Assembly (NCBI RefSeq): GCF_014650035.1
Contig: NZ_BMUE01000001.1
Location: 744,001 to 808,000 of the forward strand
DNA from: Streptomyces lucensis JCM 4490
Lineage (GTDB): Bacteria; Actinomycetota; Actinomycetes; Streptomycetales; Streptomycetaceae
Direction of reading: 5' to 3'
Length of the DNA: 64,000 bases
Every line of letters begins with the position of its first letter. The stretch's first letter is position 1. The position numbers and the translations under genes are program-made. The notes under the pieces were generated by a model, which was not told the origin of the DNA, searched no databases, and saw only the letters and a list, made by a program, of their open reading frames with translations. Below, piece by piece: positions 13,186-22,714 of this stretch.

Positions 13186-15570
13186 TCAGATCCGGGCGAC
13201 CGTCTGTTCCGCCCACACCGTCTTGCCGACCCGGTCGTGCCGTGTGCCCCAGCGCTCGGCCAGCTGGGCGACCAGCAGCAGGCCCCGGCCGCCCTCGTCG
13301 AAGATGCGGGCCCGCCGCATGTGCGGGGTGGTGCCGCTGGAGTCGTACACCTCGCAGATCAGCGTGCCGCCCTGGTGGATCAGGCGGAGCTGGATGGGCG
13401 GGCGGCCGTAGCGGATGGCGTTGGTGACCAGCTCGCTGACCATCAGCTCCGTGGTGAAGACCGCGTCGTGCAGGCCCCACGCGGACAGCTGGTCGCCGGC
13501 AAGGTGGCGGGCGACCGAGACCACGGTGGGATCGTCGTCCAGTTCCCAGCGGGCGACCCGGTCCTCGTGCAGCGCCCGGGTACGGGCCACCAGGAGGGCG
13601 ATGTCGTCGTCGGGGCGGTGGGTCAGCAGTTCGGTGAGCACCCGGTCGCAGACGGAGTCCAGCGATGTCGCCGGGCGGCCGAGCGCGGCGAACATCTTGT
13701 CCAGCGCCTCGTCGATGTCGTGGTCGCGGGCCTCGAACAGCCCGTCGGTGTAGAGCGCGAGCAGACTGCCCTCGGGCAGCTCCGTCTCGAAGGCCTCGAA
13801 GGGCAGCCCGCCCAGGCCGAGCGGCGGCCCGGCGGGCACGTCGAGGAAGCGGACCGTGCCGTCCGGGGTGACCACGGCGGGCGGCGGATGGCCCGCCCGG
13901 GCCAGGGTGCAGCTGCGCGAGACAGGGTCGTAGACGGCGTACAGGCAGGTGGTGCCGATGCCGCCGGCGGTCTCGGCGGCCGGGTCGGCGCTGCCCTCGT
14001 CGGCGGCGAGCCGCAGGACCAGGTCGTCGAGGTGGGTGAGGAGCTCGTCGGCCGGCAGGTCGACGTCGGCCAGGGTGCGCACGGCCGTGCGCAGCCGTCC
14101 CATGGTGGCGGAGGCGCGGATGCCGTGGCCCACCACATCGCCGACGACGAGTGCCACCCGCGCGCCGGACAGCGGGATCACGTCGAACCAGTCGCCGCCG
14201 ACGCCGGCCCGGGTCGCGGCGGGCAGGTAGCGGGTGGCGATGTCCAGGGCGCCCTGCGCGGGCAGGGTGTGCGGCAGCAGGCTGTGCTGCAGGGCCATGG
14301 TGGTGGTACGGGCCCGCGAGTAGGCGCGCGCCTGCTGGATCCCGACGGCCGCCTTGGCCGCGAACTCCTCGGCGAGGCGCAGATCCTCCGGCCCGAACGG
14401 CTCCCGGTCGCGGAGGCGTCCGAAGAGGGCCACCCCGAGGGTGCTGCCCTGTGCGAGCAGCGGCACGGCGAGCAGCGAGCGTGCCCCGGACGCGCGCAGC
14501 CACGCGGTGCCCGGGTCCAGTGCGGCCCAGGCGGCGACGGCCGGGTCCGCGGTGTCGTACAAGAGCGGACGGGCCGCCGCCATGCAGTGCGCCGGAGGGG
14601 AGTCCGCCGGGCAGACGATCGCCTCGCCCACGGTGGTGCCGTGGGCGGAGCCGCCGTCGTCCGGTACCGCGCGCAGGGCGGCGCGGCGCAGGACGACCGG
14701 TCCGGGCTGCGAAGCGGGCTCCGCGGCACCGGACCGGGGCTCCCCGGTGACGTCGGACCGGGGCATGTCGAGCAGGTCGACCGCCATGACGTCGGCCAGC
14801 CGGGGAACCGTGACCTCGCCGAGTTCCTGCGCGGCGCGGGCCTGCTCGGCCGCCGTGCCGCCGCGCGCGCCGGCCTCGTCCGGCGGGCGCTGCCGGACGG
14901 CGGAGTCCTGGGCGGGGTGCTGGGTGGACAGGCAGACGGCCCGTACCCGGCCGCCGGCGTCCTTCAGGGGGGTCAGGACGCTGCCGCGGCCGAGCGCCGG
15001 GCCGAGGCGGGCCCGCACCTCCTGCGGCCGTCCCGACTCCAGCGCCAGCCGCATCGACCGGTCGGTCTCCTCGCTCGCGGCCCCGGGCACGATGTGCACC
15101 AGACGCAGCCCGCGCATCGCCGCCTCGGGGAGGGCGAGGGCGTGCTCCATGCGGCGGTTGGCGCGCACCAGCCGCAGGCCGGGGTCGAAGATGGCCAGCG
15201 GGAAGGGCGACTGCAGGAACGTCCACTCCTCCAGCGGCTCGCCCCGGGGCGGCTGCGGCCGGGCCGTCACGGCGCTCACCACCAGCCAGTCGGTGACCCC
15301 GGCGTCGGAGGTCCGCCGGTGCGCGAGTACGCCCAGTTCCACGGACCGGCCGTCCCTGTGCCTGAGTGGGACGGTGCCGTTCCACCGTTCACGTCCGGCG
15401 AGGGCGCGGCGGGCCGCCGAGCCGGTGGCGGCGAGCAGGGCGGTGGCGGGCCGGCCGACGACCGCCGCGGAGTCGTAGCCGAGCAACCGCTGGGCGCCCT
15501 CGCTCCAGCCCGTGAGGATGCCGTGCTCATCGATGGTGGCCGTGGCCGTGTACGTCGACTGTCGCTCCAT
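13186..15570 (-). CDS. PAS-PAS-GAF-SpoIIE phosphatase with RsbW-like ATPase domain
   Basis: This 794-residue signalling protein is typical of Streptomyces. An N-terminal PAS domain (HGILTGWSEGAQRLLGYDS) is followed by a second PAS (PFPLAIFDPGLRLVRANRRME), then a GAF domain (about 290-430), a PP2C/SpoIIE phosphatase (VGGDWFDVIPL, VGDVVGHG, LYTDGLFEARD, DDIALLVAR) and a C-terminal HATPase_c_2 domain (ELVTNAIRYG, GRGLLLV). The combined phosphatase and anti-sigma-type kinase domains imply control of an anti-anti-sigma factor in a partner-switching pathway; the partner is not encoded here. It is cytosolic, without membrane segments. The start is ATG 15570. Confidence 0.92.
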   Translation of the reverse strand: MERQSTYTATATIDEHGILTGWSEGAQRLLGYDSAAVVGRPATALLAATGSAARRALAGRERWNGTVPLRHRDGRSVELGVLAHRRTSDAGVTDWLVVSAVTARPQPPRGEPLEEWTFLQSPFPLAIFDPGLRLVRANRRMEHALALPEAAMRGLRLVHIVPGAASEETDRSMRLALESGRPQEVRARLGPALGRGSVLTPLKDAGGRVRAVCLSTQHPAQDSAVRQRPPDEAGARGGTAAEQARAAQELGEVTVPRLADVMAVDLLDMPRSDVTGEPRSGAAEPASQPGPVVLRRAALRAVPDDGGSAHGTTVGEAIVCPADSPPAHCMAAARPLLYDTADPAVAAWAALDPGTAWLRASGARSLLAVPLLAQGSTLGVALFGRLRDREPFGPEDLRLAEEFAAKAAVGIQQARAYSRARTTTMALQHSLLPHTLPAQGALDIATRYLPAATRAGVGGDWFDVIPLSGARVALVVGDVVGHGIRASATMGRLRTAVRTLADVDLPADELLTHLDDLVLRLAADEGSADPAAETAGGIGTTCLYAVYDPVSRSCTLARAGHPPPAVVTPDGTVRFLDVPAGPPLGLGGLPFEAFETELPEGSLLALYTDGLFEARDHDIDEALDKMFAALGRPATSLDSVCDRVLTELLTHRPDDDIALLVARTRALHEDRVARWELDDDPTVVSVARHLAGDQLSAWGLHDAVFTTELMVSELVTNAIRYGRPPIQLRLIHQGGTLICEVYDSSGTTPHMRRARIFDEGGRGLLLVAQLAERWGTRHDRVGKTVWAEQTVARI

Positions 15571-15674
15571 CGCCGCTCATCTCGCCCTTGCTCGGCAGGC
15601 TCTCCCTGACCAGCATGATCCCGGCCGGCGCGGAGCACCAACGCAGGACCGGGACGGGCGGAGCACGGTCGTAC

Positions 15675-15776
15675 GAGTCGGCGGATCCGGGTCGGGAGGT
15701 GGGGGCGCGAGTCGGCGGATCCGGGTCGGGAGGTGGGGGCGCGAGTCGGCGGATCCGGGTCGGGAGGTGGGGGCGC
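15675..15776. repeat. Three perfect 34-bp tandem repeats
   Basis: The unit begins GAGTCGGCGGATCCGGGTCG and is present three times without change, with a diverged fourth start after 15776. It lies in the 376-bp gap between the SpoIIE-like gene start and the lysozyme gene end, which has no gene. Perfect identity suggests a recent expansion. Confidence 0.9.
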
Positions 15777-15906
15777 GAGCCGGTCGGTCCGCGCCCGGGA
15801 GGTGTCCGTGCGAGCCGGCGGTCCGCGCCGGCACGGACCGCTCCGGAGCGGCCGGCCCGGCACGGACCGTGGTCTCGCCGGGTGCGCGGGGAAATGCCGC
15901 GCGAGC

Positions 15907-15944
15907 CGTGGCCGCTGAGTCTCACCTGCGGCTCAGCGGCCACG
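15907..15944 (-). terminator. Terminator after the lysozyme gene
   Basis: A 13-bp perfect stem (15907-15919 with 15932-15944) lies immediately after the lysozyme stop codon. Confidence 0.65.
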
Positions 15945-15946
15945 AC

Positions 15947-16771
15947 CTAGCCGAGGGCCAGCGCCTGCACCCGGTCCAGGGCCCCGTTGAACTTGTCGTG
16001 GTCGCCGACCGTCGGGCCCGAGGAGGTGTACTGCCACATCGTGTAGAACGACCAGCCGGCCGGCAGCGTCCCCGGGGTGGTGTCGTAGCGGGCGATCCAC
16101 AGCGGGTTGTTGGCGGCGAACCCGGCGTAGTTGCCGGTGCACTGGGTCCACCAGCTGGTGGCGGTGTAGATCACCGGGTACCGGCTGGTGCGCGACTTGT
16201 AGGTGTTGATGAAGTCGGCGATCCAGCTGACCATCTGGCTCGTGGTCTTTCCGTAGCAGGCGGCGCCGTAGGGGTTCCACTCGATGTCGAGGGCGCCGGG
16301 CAGGGTCTTGCCGTCGCGGGACCAGCCGCCGCCGTGGTCGACGAAGTAGTTGGCCTGGGTGGCGCCGCTGGTGGTGTCCGGGGTCGCGAAGTGGTACGCG
16401 CCGCGGATCATGCCGACGTTGTAGGAGCCGTTGTACTGCTGGGCGAAGTACGGGTTGGTGTAGTACGTGCCTTCCGTGGCCTTCGTGTACGCCCAGCGCA
16501 CCCCGCTGCCCCACAGGGTCGACCAGGCGACGTTGCCCTGGTAGCCGGCGACGTCCACACCCTCGGTCTGGGTGGCGTCACCCGTGCTGGGCGTGCCGTG
16601 CGTGCCGTCGTGCGTGGGGACGCCCATGCCCATGTAGGCGGAGCCGCGGCTGGGTGTCGTCACGGCGTGGGCGGAGGTGAGGGGCAGGGTGAGGGAGAGT
16701 GCCGCGAGCAGGGCCGTGAGCAGGACGGCGAAGGGGCGCGGGCGGATGGGGCCGGGTCTGAGCACGGACAT
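15947..16771 (-). CDS. Secreted GH25 lysozyme
   Basis: This 274-residue secreted muramidase of the Chalaropsis type hydrolyses the MurNAc-GlcNAc bond of peptidoglycan. It has a signal peptide with a twin-Arg-free basic start and a hydrophobic core (FAVLLTALLAALSLTLPL), cleaved near SAHA. The GH25 domain has the first-strand Asp (GVDVAGYQGNVAW) and the catalytic Asp-x-Glu (GALDIEWNPYG), with the usual WTQC and WQYTSSG segments. The start at 16771 has GGAGG 7 nt upstream. It is divergent from a MarR regulator, which may control it. Confidence 0.9.
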   Translation of the reverse strand: MSVLRPGPIRPRPFAVLLTALLAALSLTLPLTSAHAVTTPSRGSAYMGMGVPTHDGTHGTPSTGDATQTEGVDVAGYQGNVAWSTLWGSGVRWAYTKATEGTYYTNPYFAQQYNGSYNVGMIRGAYHFATPDTTSGATQANYFVDHGGGWSRDGKTLPGALDIEWNPYGAACYGKTTSQMVSWIADFINTYKSRTSRYPVIYTATSWWTQCTGNYAGFAANNPLWIARYDTTPGTLPAGWSFYTMWQYTSSGPTVGDHDKFNGALDRVQALALG

Positions 16772-17024
16772 GGCGTGCCTCCGGGGAGTGGGGGGACCGT
16801 GGCAGTGACGGTGGTGGGGGTGGGGGGTGGGGGTGGGGCAGCACGACGCTGGCGTGGGCATGCCATTGGTTGCCTCGTAAAGAAGCTACGCACGTAGATG
16901 ACGGCCTGGGAAGGGGGTCCGGACTCCGCCGTTGGTCTAAGCCTGCGAAATACTGGCGGAGCTGCGGCAACGGTGGCCTTTGGCAGAAACTTTCAGAACC
17001 GCGAAACCGATCAGGGGTGCTGAC

Positions 17025-17516
17025 GTGCACGAGGACGGAAACGGCGGCGCACAGCGCGTCGCCGGGCAGGTGACACCCAGTGGTGCAGACCAGGAATTCC
17101 TGTCCCTGGAACGCGAGCTGACCGTACTGCTCCGGCGCGCCCGGGCCAACCAGGGCGAGATGGCCCGTGAGGTCCACCCCGACCTGGAGTCCTCCGCCTA
17201 CGGCCTGCTCATCCGGCTGGACGAACAGGGCGGCCAGCGGGCCACGGAACTCGCCGCCTACATCGGCGTCGGCAAGGCCACCATGTCCCGCCAGCTGCGG
17301 GCCCTGGAGGAGCTGGGCCTGATCACCCGCCAGCCCGACCCCGCCGACGGCCGCGCCTGGCTCGTCACCCTCACCGACGAGGGCCGCGGCCGGGTCGGCA
17401 AGGTCCGCGAGGCCCGCCGCGCCCGCTACGTCAGCCAGCTCGCCCACTGGGACCGCCATGAGGTGGCGGAACTGGCCCGGCTGCTGCACCGGCTGAACGG
17501 CGTCATGGAGAAGTAG
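17025..17516 (+). CDS. MarR-family transcriptional regulator
   Basis: This 163-residue winged-helix regulator has dimerisation helices (LERELTVLLRRARANQ) and a wHTH (RATELAAYIGVGKATMSRQLRALEELGLI), followed by the wing (RQPDPADGRAWLVTLTDEG). I chose the GTG at 17025, preceded by AGGGG, because it gives normal family length; an upstream in-frame ATG at 16980 would add 15 residues. It is divergent from the GH25 lysozyme with a 250-bp gap and convergent with the next gene. The ligand is unknown. Confidence 0.85.
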   Translation: MHEDGNGGAQRVAGQVTPSGADQEFLSLERELTVLLRRARANQGEMAREVHPDLESSAYGLLIRLDEQGGQRATELAAYIGVGKATMSRQLRALEELGLITRQPDPADGRAWLVTLTDEGRGRVGKVREARRARYVSQLAHWDRHEVAELARLLHRLNGVMEK

Positions 17517-17544
17517 GACGCGAGCGGGCCGCGGGCGCGAACGT

Positions 17545-18333
17545 TCACAGCTCCACGTACACCACCGTCGCGTCGTCGTGCGTCTTGCTCCGCCCCAGGA
17601 GCGCCCGCGCCTCGTAGTCCGCCGTCTCCAACTCCCGTACCCGGTCGACCAGCGCCCGCGCGCCCTCCTTCGCGACCAGCCCGAACAGGTCGGCCCAGTC
17701 GCCCTCGTGGAACTTCTCCGTCCAGCGGGCCGCGCCGTCCGTCAGCGCCGCCAGCGCGCGCACCTCGCGCCGCGGTCGCGAGCCGGTGACCGCGCGGGCG
17801 GCCACCGCGGGGTCCGCGGCGGCGGTGAAGAAGCCGCCCTCCCTGTTGCGCAGGGTGGCGTCCACCAGGGCGTCGGTGGCGAGCGCGGACGCGGGGAGCC
17901 GGCCGAGCCGGTCGTCCAGCACCGGGGTCACCTCGCCGTCCGCGCCCTGGAGCAGCAGCGCGGAGTCGGACAGCACCAGGTACTCGACCACGTCCGCGGA
18001 CCAGCGGGCCAGGACGACGGTTGCCTGAGGCGTGCGCGGGTGAGAAAGGTCACAGGTGTCCGCATGGGCCTCGGCGGTGCGCCCGATCGCCCGCGCGAGA
18101 ATCTCCGGGAGCGTCAGATCTCGGTCCGAAAGGGTCAGTTCGGTCAGTGCGCCGCCGAGCCGCGCGGTGAACCAGGGGACGGAATGCAGGCAGCCGGTGC
18201 CACCGCTGGGCGGAGTCACGCCGTCCAGCGTGATCACGCAACCTCCCTGTCCGGAGGCGGGTAGTCCGACACCGGCGAAGTCCTCGTTGGGGCGGGCGGC
18301 GTCGCCTGGTTCCGAGACGAGTTCGGTTCGCAT
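17545..18333 (-). CDS. PP2C-like protein phosphatase
   Basis: This 262-residue protein has the actinobacterial PP2C-like fold (RPNEDFAG, ITLDGVTPP, ALTDGAARW, THDDATVVYVEL). The Asp residues that bind the metal pair in PP2C are in place (NED, DG, DGA, DDA), so activity is plausible. The start at ATG 18333 gives the usual short N-terminus. It is convergent with the MarR gene (28-bp gap). Confidence 0.8.
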   Translation of the reverse strand: MRTELVSEPGDAARPNEDFAGVGLPASGQGGCVITLDGVTPPSGGTGCLHSVPWFTARLGGALTELTLSDRDLTLPEILARAIGRTAEAHADTCDLSHPRTPQATVVLARWSADVVEYLVLSDSALLLQGADGEVTPVLDDRLGRLPASALATDALVDATLRNREGGFFTAAADPAVAARAVTGSRPRREVRALAALTDGAARWTEKFHEGDWADLFGLVAKEGARALVDRVRELETADYEARALLGRSKTHDDATVVYVEL

Positions 18334-18777
18334 CCGGCCAGTCTGCACCAGGCCTTCACAGGCCACGCCAAAGGCTGGCATGCGTCGCCGCGGGAACACG
18401 ACCTCGCAGGTCAAGCGCCTGATTTGAGGGAGAATGAGGCACTCCGGCAAGGCGTGGTGGCGAATCCTGCCAAAGCCTGCCGCGCGCGTCCAACCGGCCC
18501 GCCGCACAAGGGCGCGGCACGCGCCACGGGAACTTGCCCGCCAACTCCCCTCCGATGTTCACTCCTTCGGGTGGCGGGTCAGGTGATGTGCGACCACTGC
18601 CCACCGGCGCTGGGAGGGTCGGGAACCGTACGAACCGGGTGTACGCACCACTTGGCACCTGGGCCTGTCGCCGTACTTCCGCCCACCTCCCGGGCGGACG
18701 ACGGGAGTTGGACGACAGGACCCGAACGGGGCGCCACCCGGGCCCTTGGGTAGACGAGTTCAGGATTGCGAGCACCG
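18334..18777. promoter_or_regulatory. Divergent promoter region upstream of the conservon
   Basis: These 444 bp separate the PP2C-like gene from cvnA and should hold both promoters. I see no convincing gene and no clear operator. The reading frames here lack ribosome sites and family features. Confidence 0.4.
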
Positions 18778-21700
18778 GTGCGAAAGAAGTGGCCTCGGCG
18801 CACAGGCAGGCAGACGGCCCCCGCGGGGACCGCCCAGCAGACCCCCGTGGGCACCGGCCGCCCCACCCATGTGCGCACCCGGCTCATCATCGCCGTCGCA
18901 GTGGTGGCGGCAGCCGTCGCCGGGGCCGGCGCGCCCGCGCTGCTGACCGCCTCCCAGGACGTGAGCGACTCCCAGGACCTGGTGTCGCTGGCCGCCCGCA
19001 CGCAGGACGCGCTCACTCTCGCCCATTCCCTGGCCGACGAGCGCGACGACGTCACCTCCTACATCGCGGCCGGCCGCCCCAAGTCGAAGGCGCCCTCCGA
19101 GGACCGCAGCGCCCGGGTGGACCGGCAGGTCGAGGACCTGCGCGCCGACGACGGCACCCCGGCGAGCCTGCGCACCGACCTCGACGCCATAGCGGCCGTC
19201 CGGCGGGCCGCCCTCACCGGCAAGAGCACCGCCCTCCAGGCCCACCAGGCCTACTCGGCCACGATCACCGAGCTGCACCGGCTCGCCGAGCGCCTGGCCG
19301 AGCAGACGCCCCCCGGCGCGGGCTCCGGCGCCTACGCCCTCGCCGAACTGGACTCCGCCGTCCAGCAGTCCGCCGCCGCCCGCGGCCTGCTGCTGGCCGC
19401 GCTGAACGTCCCGTCGAAGACCCAGACGGTGATCAGCCCGACCACCGGCCTGCCCACCACGACGTCCACCACCACCGACGCCGACAGGAAGCAGCGCGAC
19501 GCCCTCACGGTCGCCGCCCAGCAGGCCCGGCTGCGTGCCGACGCGTCCCTCGCCGACTTCCGCGCGACCGCCCCCGAGGCGGCCGTGGGCTCCTACGACT
19601 CCACGGTCACCGGCGCCGAGGTCAACTCGGCCGACAAGTACCTCGCCACGCTCACCGACCAGCCGACGCTGACCGGCAGCGAGCTGACCACCAGCGCCAA
19701 GAAGCTCGACGCGGCCCTGTCCGCCCGTGTCGACCTCATGCGCGGCGCCGAGTCCGCGCTCTACGACCACCGCACCAAGGACCTCGCGAAGCTCCGGGAC
19801 GACGACGTCACCGCCCTGGAGATCCGCATCGCCGTCCTCGGCGCGCTCATCCTGGCGGCCATCGGCATCGCGACCGCCATGGCCCGCACCCTCACCCGCC
19901 CGCTGTCGGTGCTGCGCCGCGGCTCGGCCCGCCTGGCGGAGGCCGAGGACCCGGCGGCCCAGGAACCGATCGCCTTCACCGGCCGCAACGACGAGTTCGC
20001 CCAGGTGGTCCGCTCGGTCAACGCCCTGCACGCACACGCGGCGGCCCTGCACGAGCGCGTGGCCACCCTGGAGACCGACCGCAAGCACCTGGTCGGCCAG
20101 CGGCAGCAGATGGCCGACGCCCGCGAGGCGCTGCGTGCCGAACTCGCCGAGTCCGCGACCCAGCTGGGCCGCCTGCGCACCAGCATCGGCGGCACCTTCG
20201 TCAACCTCGCGCTGCGCACGCTGGGCCTGGTGGAGCGGCAACTGGCGGTCATCGAGGGCCTGGAGGACCGGGAGCAGGACCCCGAGCGCCTCGCCACGCT
20301 CTTCAAGCTCGACCACTTCGCCACGGTCATGCGCCGCCACAGCGAGAACCTCCTGGTCCTCGCCGGCACCGAGCACGTACAGCAGCACCACGGTCCGGTG
20401 CCGCTGGTCGACGTGGTGCGCGCGGCGGTCAGCGAGATCGAGCGCTACGAGCGCGTCCGCATCGCCGCCCTGCCCCCGCACGCCCACGTGGCGGGCTTCG
20501 CCGCCGACGACCTCTCCCACCTGCTGGCCGAACTCATGGAGAACGCCACCTCGTTCTCCCCGCCGGACCTGCCCGTCGAGGTCTCCGGCTGGCTCCTGGA
20601 ATCCGGCGAGGTCATGCTGTCGGTCCAGGACGAGGGCATCGGCATGGCGGGCGACCGCCTCGACCGCCTCAACGCCCGCCTCACCGACTTCGACCCCGAG
20701 TCCCCCTACGACCAGGAAGGCGACGACGGCCTGGGGCTCGGTCTCTACGTCGTCGCCCGACTCGCCCACCGCCACGGCGTCCGCGTCCAGCTGCGCGAGC
20801 AGAAACAGGGCGGCATCGCGGCGGTCGTGGTCCTGCCGGCCACGCTGTTCGTCGAGGCGTCCGCGGCCGCGCTGCCGCCCCGGTCCGCCGCCATGAGCAG
20901 CACCGGCACGTTCTCCCTCCCCGGCGCCGACGCCGAGGCCAACTCCAACGTCCTGCACGGCCGCGGCACGGACGCCGACCCGCTGGTGGCGCTCGCGGAG
21001 AAGGCGGCCCAGGCCTCCGGCGACCCCGCGCGGAACACCGGCCCGGAACCCGAGGACGCCGACGAGCCGGCCCCGGGGGACGAGGACGCGGGGACCCCCA
21101 CGCGGGCGGCGTCGGCCCCGGAACCCGAGGACACCGGGACCCCCACGCGAGCGGCGTCGGCCCCGGAACCCGAGGCCCCGGAGACCCACACCCGCGCGGA
21201 GTCGGCCCCGGAACCCGAGGAGACCGGAACCCACACCCGCGCGGAGCCCACGGAGCACCAGCGGGCCGAGGAGTCCCCGGCGCGTCCGAAGCAGCCGGTG
21301 GAGACCCTCGCCGAGACGACGATGGAGCTCCTCCTCCCTGACCTGTCGCCGGAGGACACCGCCCAGACCGAGCCGACCGGTCCGGCGGAGCCGGCAGCAC
21401 CGACGGGTCCGGTCGAACGGCCGGACGGCCCGCCGCCGCGCCGAGCCGCGGTCGCCGGCGGCGGGGACGCCCCACTGGGGCCACCCGCACCCGACGACGA
21501 AAGCCGCACGGGCGGTGCGGGCGACGAAAGCCGCGCGGACGGTGCGGATGGGAACGGAACCGCCGAAGCCGAAGACGAGGCGGTCACCAGCAAGGGCCTG
21601 CCCAAGCGCACCCCCAAGATCACCGCGCCCGCCGCACCGCCCCGCCAGCGCAACACCACCGTCGACGCCGAAGCCCTGCGCCGCAGACTCGGCGGCTTCC

Positions 21701-21798
21701 GCCGCGGAGCCGAGGCCGGCTACCGCGACGTGGAGGCGGAGATCACCGCACACACCACAGAAGCAACCGGGGGAACAACCGAGGAGGCAAGCAGTTGA
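18778..21798 (+). CDS. cvnA: Conservon sensor histidine-kinase-like protein CvnA
   Basis: This large membrane protein of about 1,006 residues heads a conservon, the Streptomyces four-gene unit resembling a G-protein-coupled system. It has a first TM segment near residues 36-58, a helical extracellular nitrate/indole-sensing-like region of ~270 residues, a second TM (IAVLGALILAAIGIATAMA), a HAMP segment, a dimerisation helix (LDHFATVMRRHSENLLVLAG) and an HATPase domain (LLAELMENATSFSPP, DEGIGM, GLGLGLYVVARLA). A disordered acidic Pro-rich tail of over 300 residues has repeated SAPEPE-type units. GTG 18778 is my choice; TTG 18766 is possible. Its end overlaps cvnB. Confidence 0.9.
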   Translation: MRKKWPRRTGRQTAPAGTAQQTPVGTGRPTHVRTRLIIAVAVVAAAVAGAGAPALLTASQDVSDSQDLVSLAARTQDALTLAHSLADERDDVTSYIAAGRPKSKAPSEDRSARVDRQVEDLRADDGTPASLRTDLDAIAAVRRAALTGKSTALQAHQAYSATITELHRLAERLAEQTPPGAGSGAYALAELDSAVQQSAAARGLLLAALNVPSKTQTVISPTTGLPTTTSTTTDADRKQRDALTVAAQQARLRADASLADFRATAPEAAVGSYDSTVTGAEVNSADKYLATLTDQPTLTGSELTTSAKKLDAALSARVDLMRGAESALYDHRTKDLAKLRDDDVTALEIRIAVLGALILAAIGIATAMARTLTRPLSVLRRGSARLAEAEDPAAQEPIAFTGRNDEFAQVVRSVNALHAHAAALHERVATLETDRKHLVGQRQQMADAREALRAELAESATQLGRLRTSIGGTFVNLALRTLGLVERQLAVIEGLEDREQDPERLATLFKLDHFATVMRRHSENLLVLAGTEHVQQHHGPVPLVDVVRAAVSEIERYERVRIAALPPHAHVAGFAADDLSHLLAELMENATSFSPPDLPVEVSGWLLESGEVMLSVQDEGIGMAGDRLDRLNARLTDFDPESPYDQEGDDGLGLGLYVVARLAHRHGVRVQLREQKQGGIAAVVVLPATLFVEASAAALPPRSAAMSSTGTFSLPGADAEANSNVLHGRGTDADPLVALAEKAAQASGDPARNTGPEPEDADEPAPGDEDAGTPTRAASAPEPEDTGTPTRAASAPEPEAPETHTRAESAPEPEETGTHTRAEPTEHQRAEESPARPKQPVETLAETTMELLLPDLSPEDTAQTEPTGPAEPAAPTGPVERPDGPPPRRAAVAGGGDAPLGPPAPDDESRTGGAGDESRADGADGNGTAEAEDEAVTSKGLPKRTPKITAPAAPPRQRNTTVDAEALRRRLGGFRRGAEAGYRDVEAEITAHTTEATGGTTEEASS

Positions 21799-22310
21799 CC
21801 GCGCCCAGTACCTCCAGTACCGCCAGTGCCCACGGACCGAGCAGTGAGGCCCGCAACCTGCACTGGCTGCTGACCAACCTGGTCGAGGAGGTACCCGGCA
21901 TCCAGTCCGTCGCCGTGGTCTCCTCGGACGGACTGCTGCTCCTGTCGTCGGACCCCGGCCACACGGAGCAGTCCCGCCGGGCGAACCCGGTGAAGGGCCC
22001 CCGCGGCTCCTCGGCCGACCTCGCCACCATCGTCTCCGGCATCGGCAGCCTCACCGTCGGCGCCGCGAAGCTGATGGACTTCGGCGGGGTCAAGCACACG
22101 ATGGTGGCGATGGAGGAGGGCAGCCTGTTCGTGATGTCGATCAGCGACGGCTCGCTGCTCGGCGTGCACGGTTCCGCCGAGTGCGACATGAGCGTGGTGG
22201 CGTACCACATGGCCCTGTTCGTGGGCCGCGCCGGTCACGTCCTCACCCCCGAACTCCGCTCGGAGCTGCGGCAGTCGCTCGAGGCCCGGCCGGCCGGGAG
22301 CGCCCGATGA
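21795..22310 (+). CDS. cvnB: Conservon roadblock/LC7 protein CvnB
   Basis: This 171-residue roadblock/LC7 domain protein is the presumed GTPase-activating or scaffold partner of CvnD. Family phrases include LHWLLTNLVEEVPGIQSVAVVSSDGLLLLSS and VAMEEGSLFVMSISDGSLLGV. It starts at TTG 21795, which overlaps the cvnA stop (TTGA) and has GAGGAGG just upstream, so it is translationally coupled. Confidence 0.92.
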   Translation: MTAPSTSSTASAHGPSSEARNLHWLLTNLVEEVPGIQSVAVVSSDGLLLLSSDPGHTEQSRRANPVKGPRGSSADLATIVSGIGSLTVGAAKLMDFGGVKHTMVAMEEGSLFVMSISDGSLLGVHGSAECDMSVVAYHMALFVGRAGHVLTPELRSELRQSLEARPAGSAR

Positions 22311-22714
22311 GCGGTACGGCGAAACTCCCCGTGCGCGGCGGCGACCGCAAGCCCGCCCGCGTCCGCCCCTACTCGCTCACCGGCGGCCGTACCCGCTTCG
22401 GCCACGTCCTCCTCGTGGAGACGTTCGTGGCGGCGCTGGAGGCCCCGGAGGAGCGCAGGGAACTGACGAGCGGTTCGACCGCCACCCGGGTCATGCCGGA
22501 GATGCGGGCCATCGTCGAACTGTGCCGCCGTATGCGCACGGTGGCCGAGATCGCCGCGCTGCTGAGGATGCCGCTCGGTGTGGTCCGCGTCCTCCTGAGC
22601 GACCTCGCGGACCAGGGAAAGATCCGTGTGTACGGCACCGGAACCGGTCACGGCACCGGCCGCCCGGACCGCGCTCTGCTGGAAAGGGTGCTGAGTGGAC
22701 TCCGCCGTCTCTGA
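22307..22714 (+). CDS. cvnC: Conservon DUF742 protein CvnC
   Basis: This 135-residue DUF742 protein has a winged-helix-like C-terminal part (CRRMRTVAEIAALLRMPLGVVRVLLSDLADQGKIRVY) preceded by the family phrase RPYSLTGGRTR. Its role in conservons is not established; it binds CvnB/CvnD in studied systems as far as I recall. The ATG overlaps the cvnB stop by ATGA. Confidence 0.92.
   Translation: MSGTAKLPVRGGDRKPARVRPYSLTGGRTRFGHVLLVETFVAALEAPEERRELTSGSTATRVMPEMRAIVELCRRMRTVAEIAALLRMPLGVVRVLLSDLADQGKIRVYGTGTGHGTGRPDRALLERVLSGLRRL

Noticed and set aside
12736..15609. Open frames of 870-960 codons over the SpoIIE-like gene
   Set aside because: They are Arg/Pro/Ala-rich shadows; the 794-residue minus-strand protein accounts for the region.
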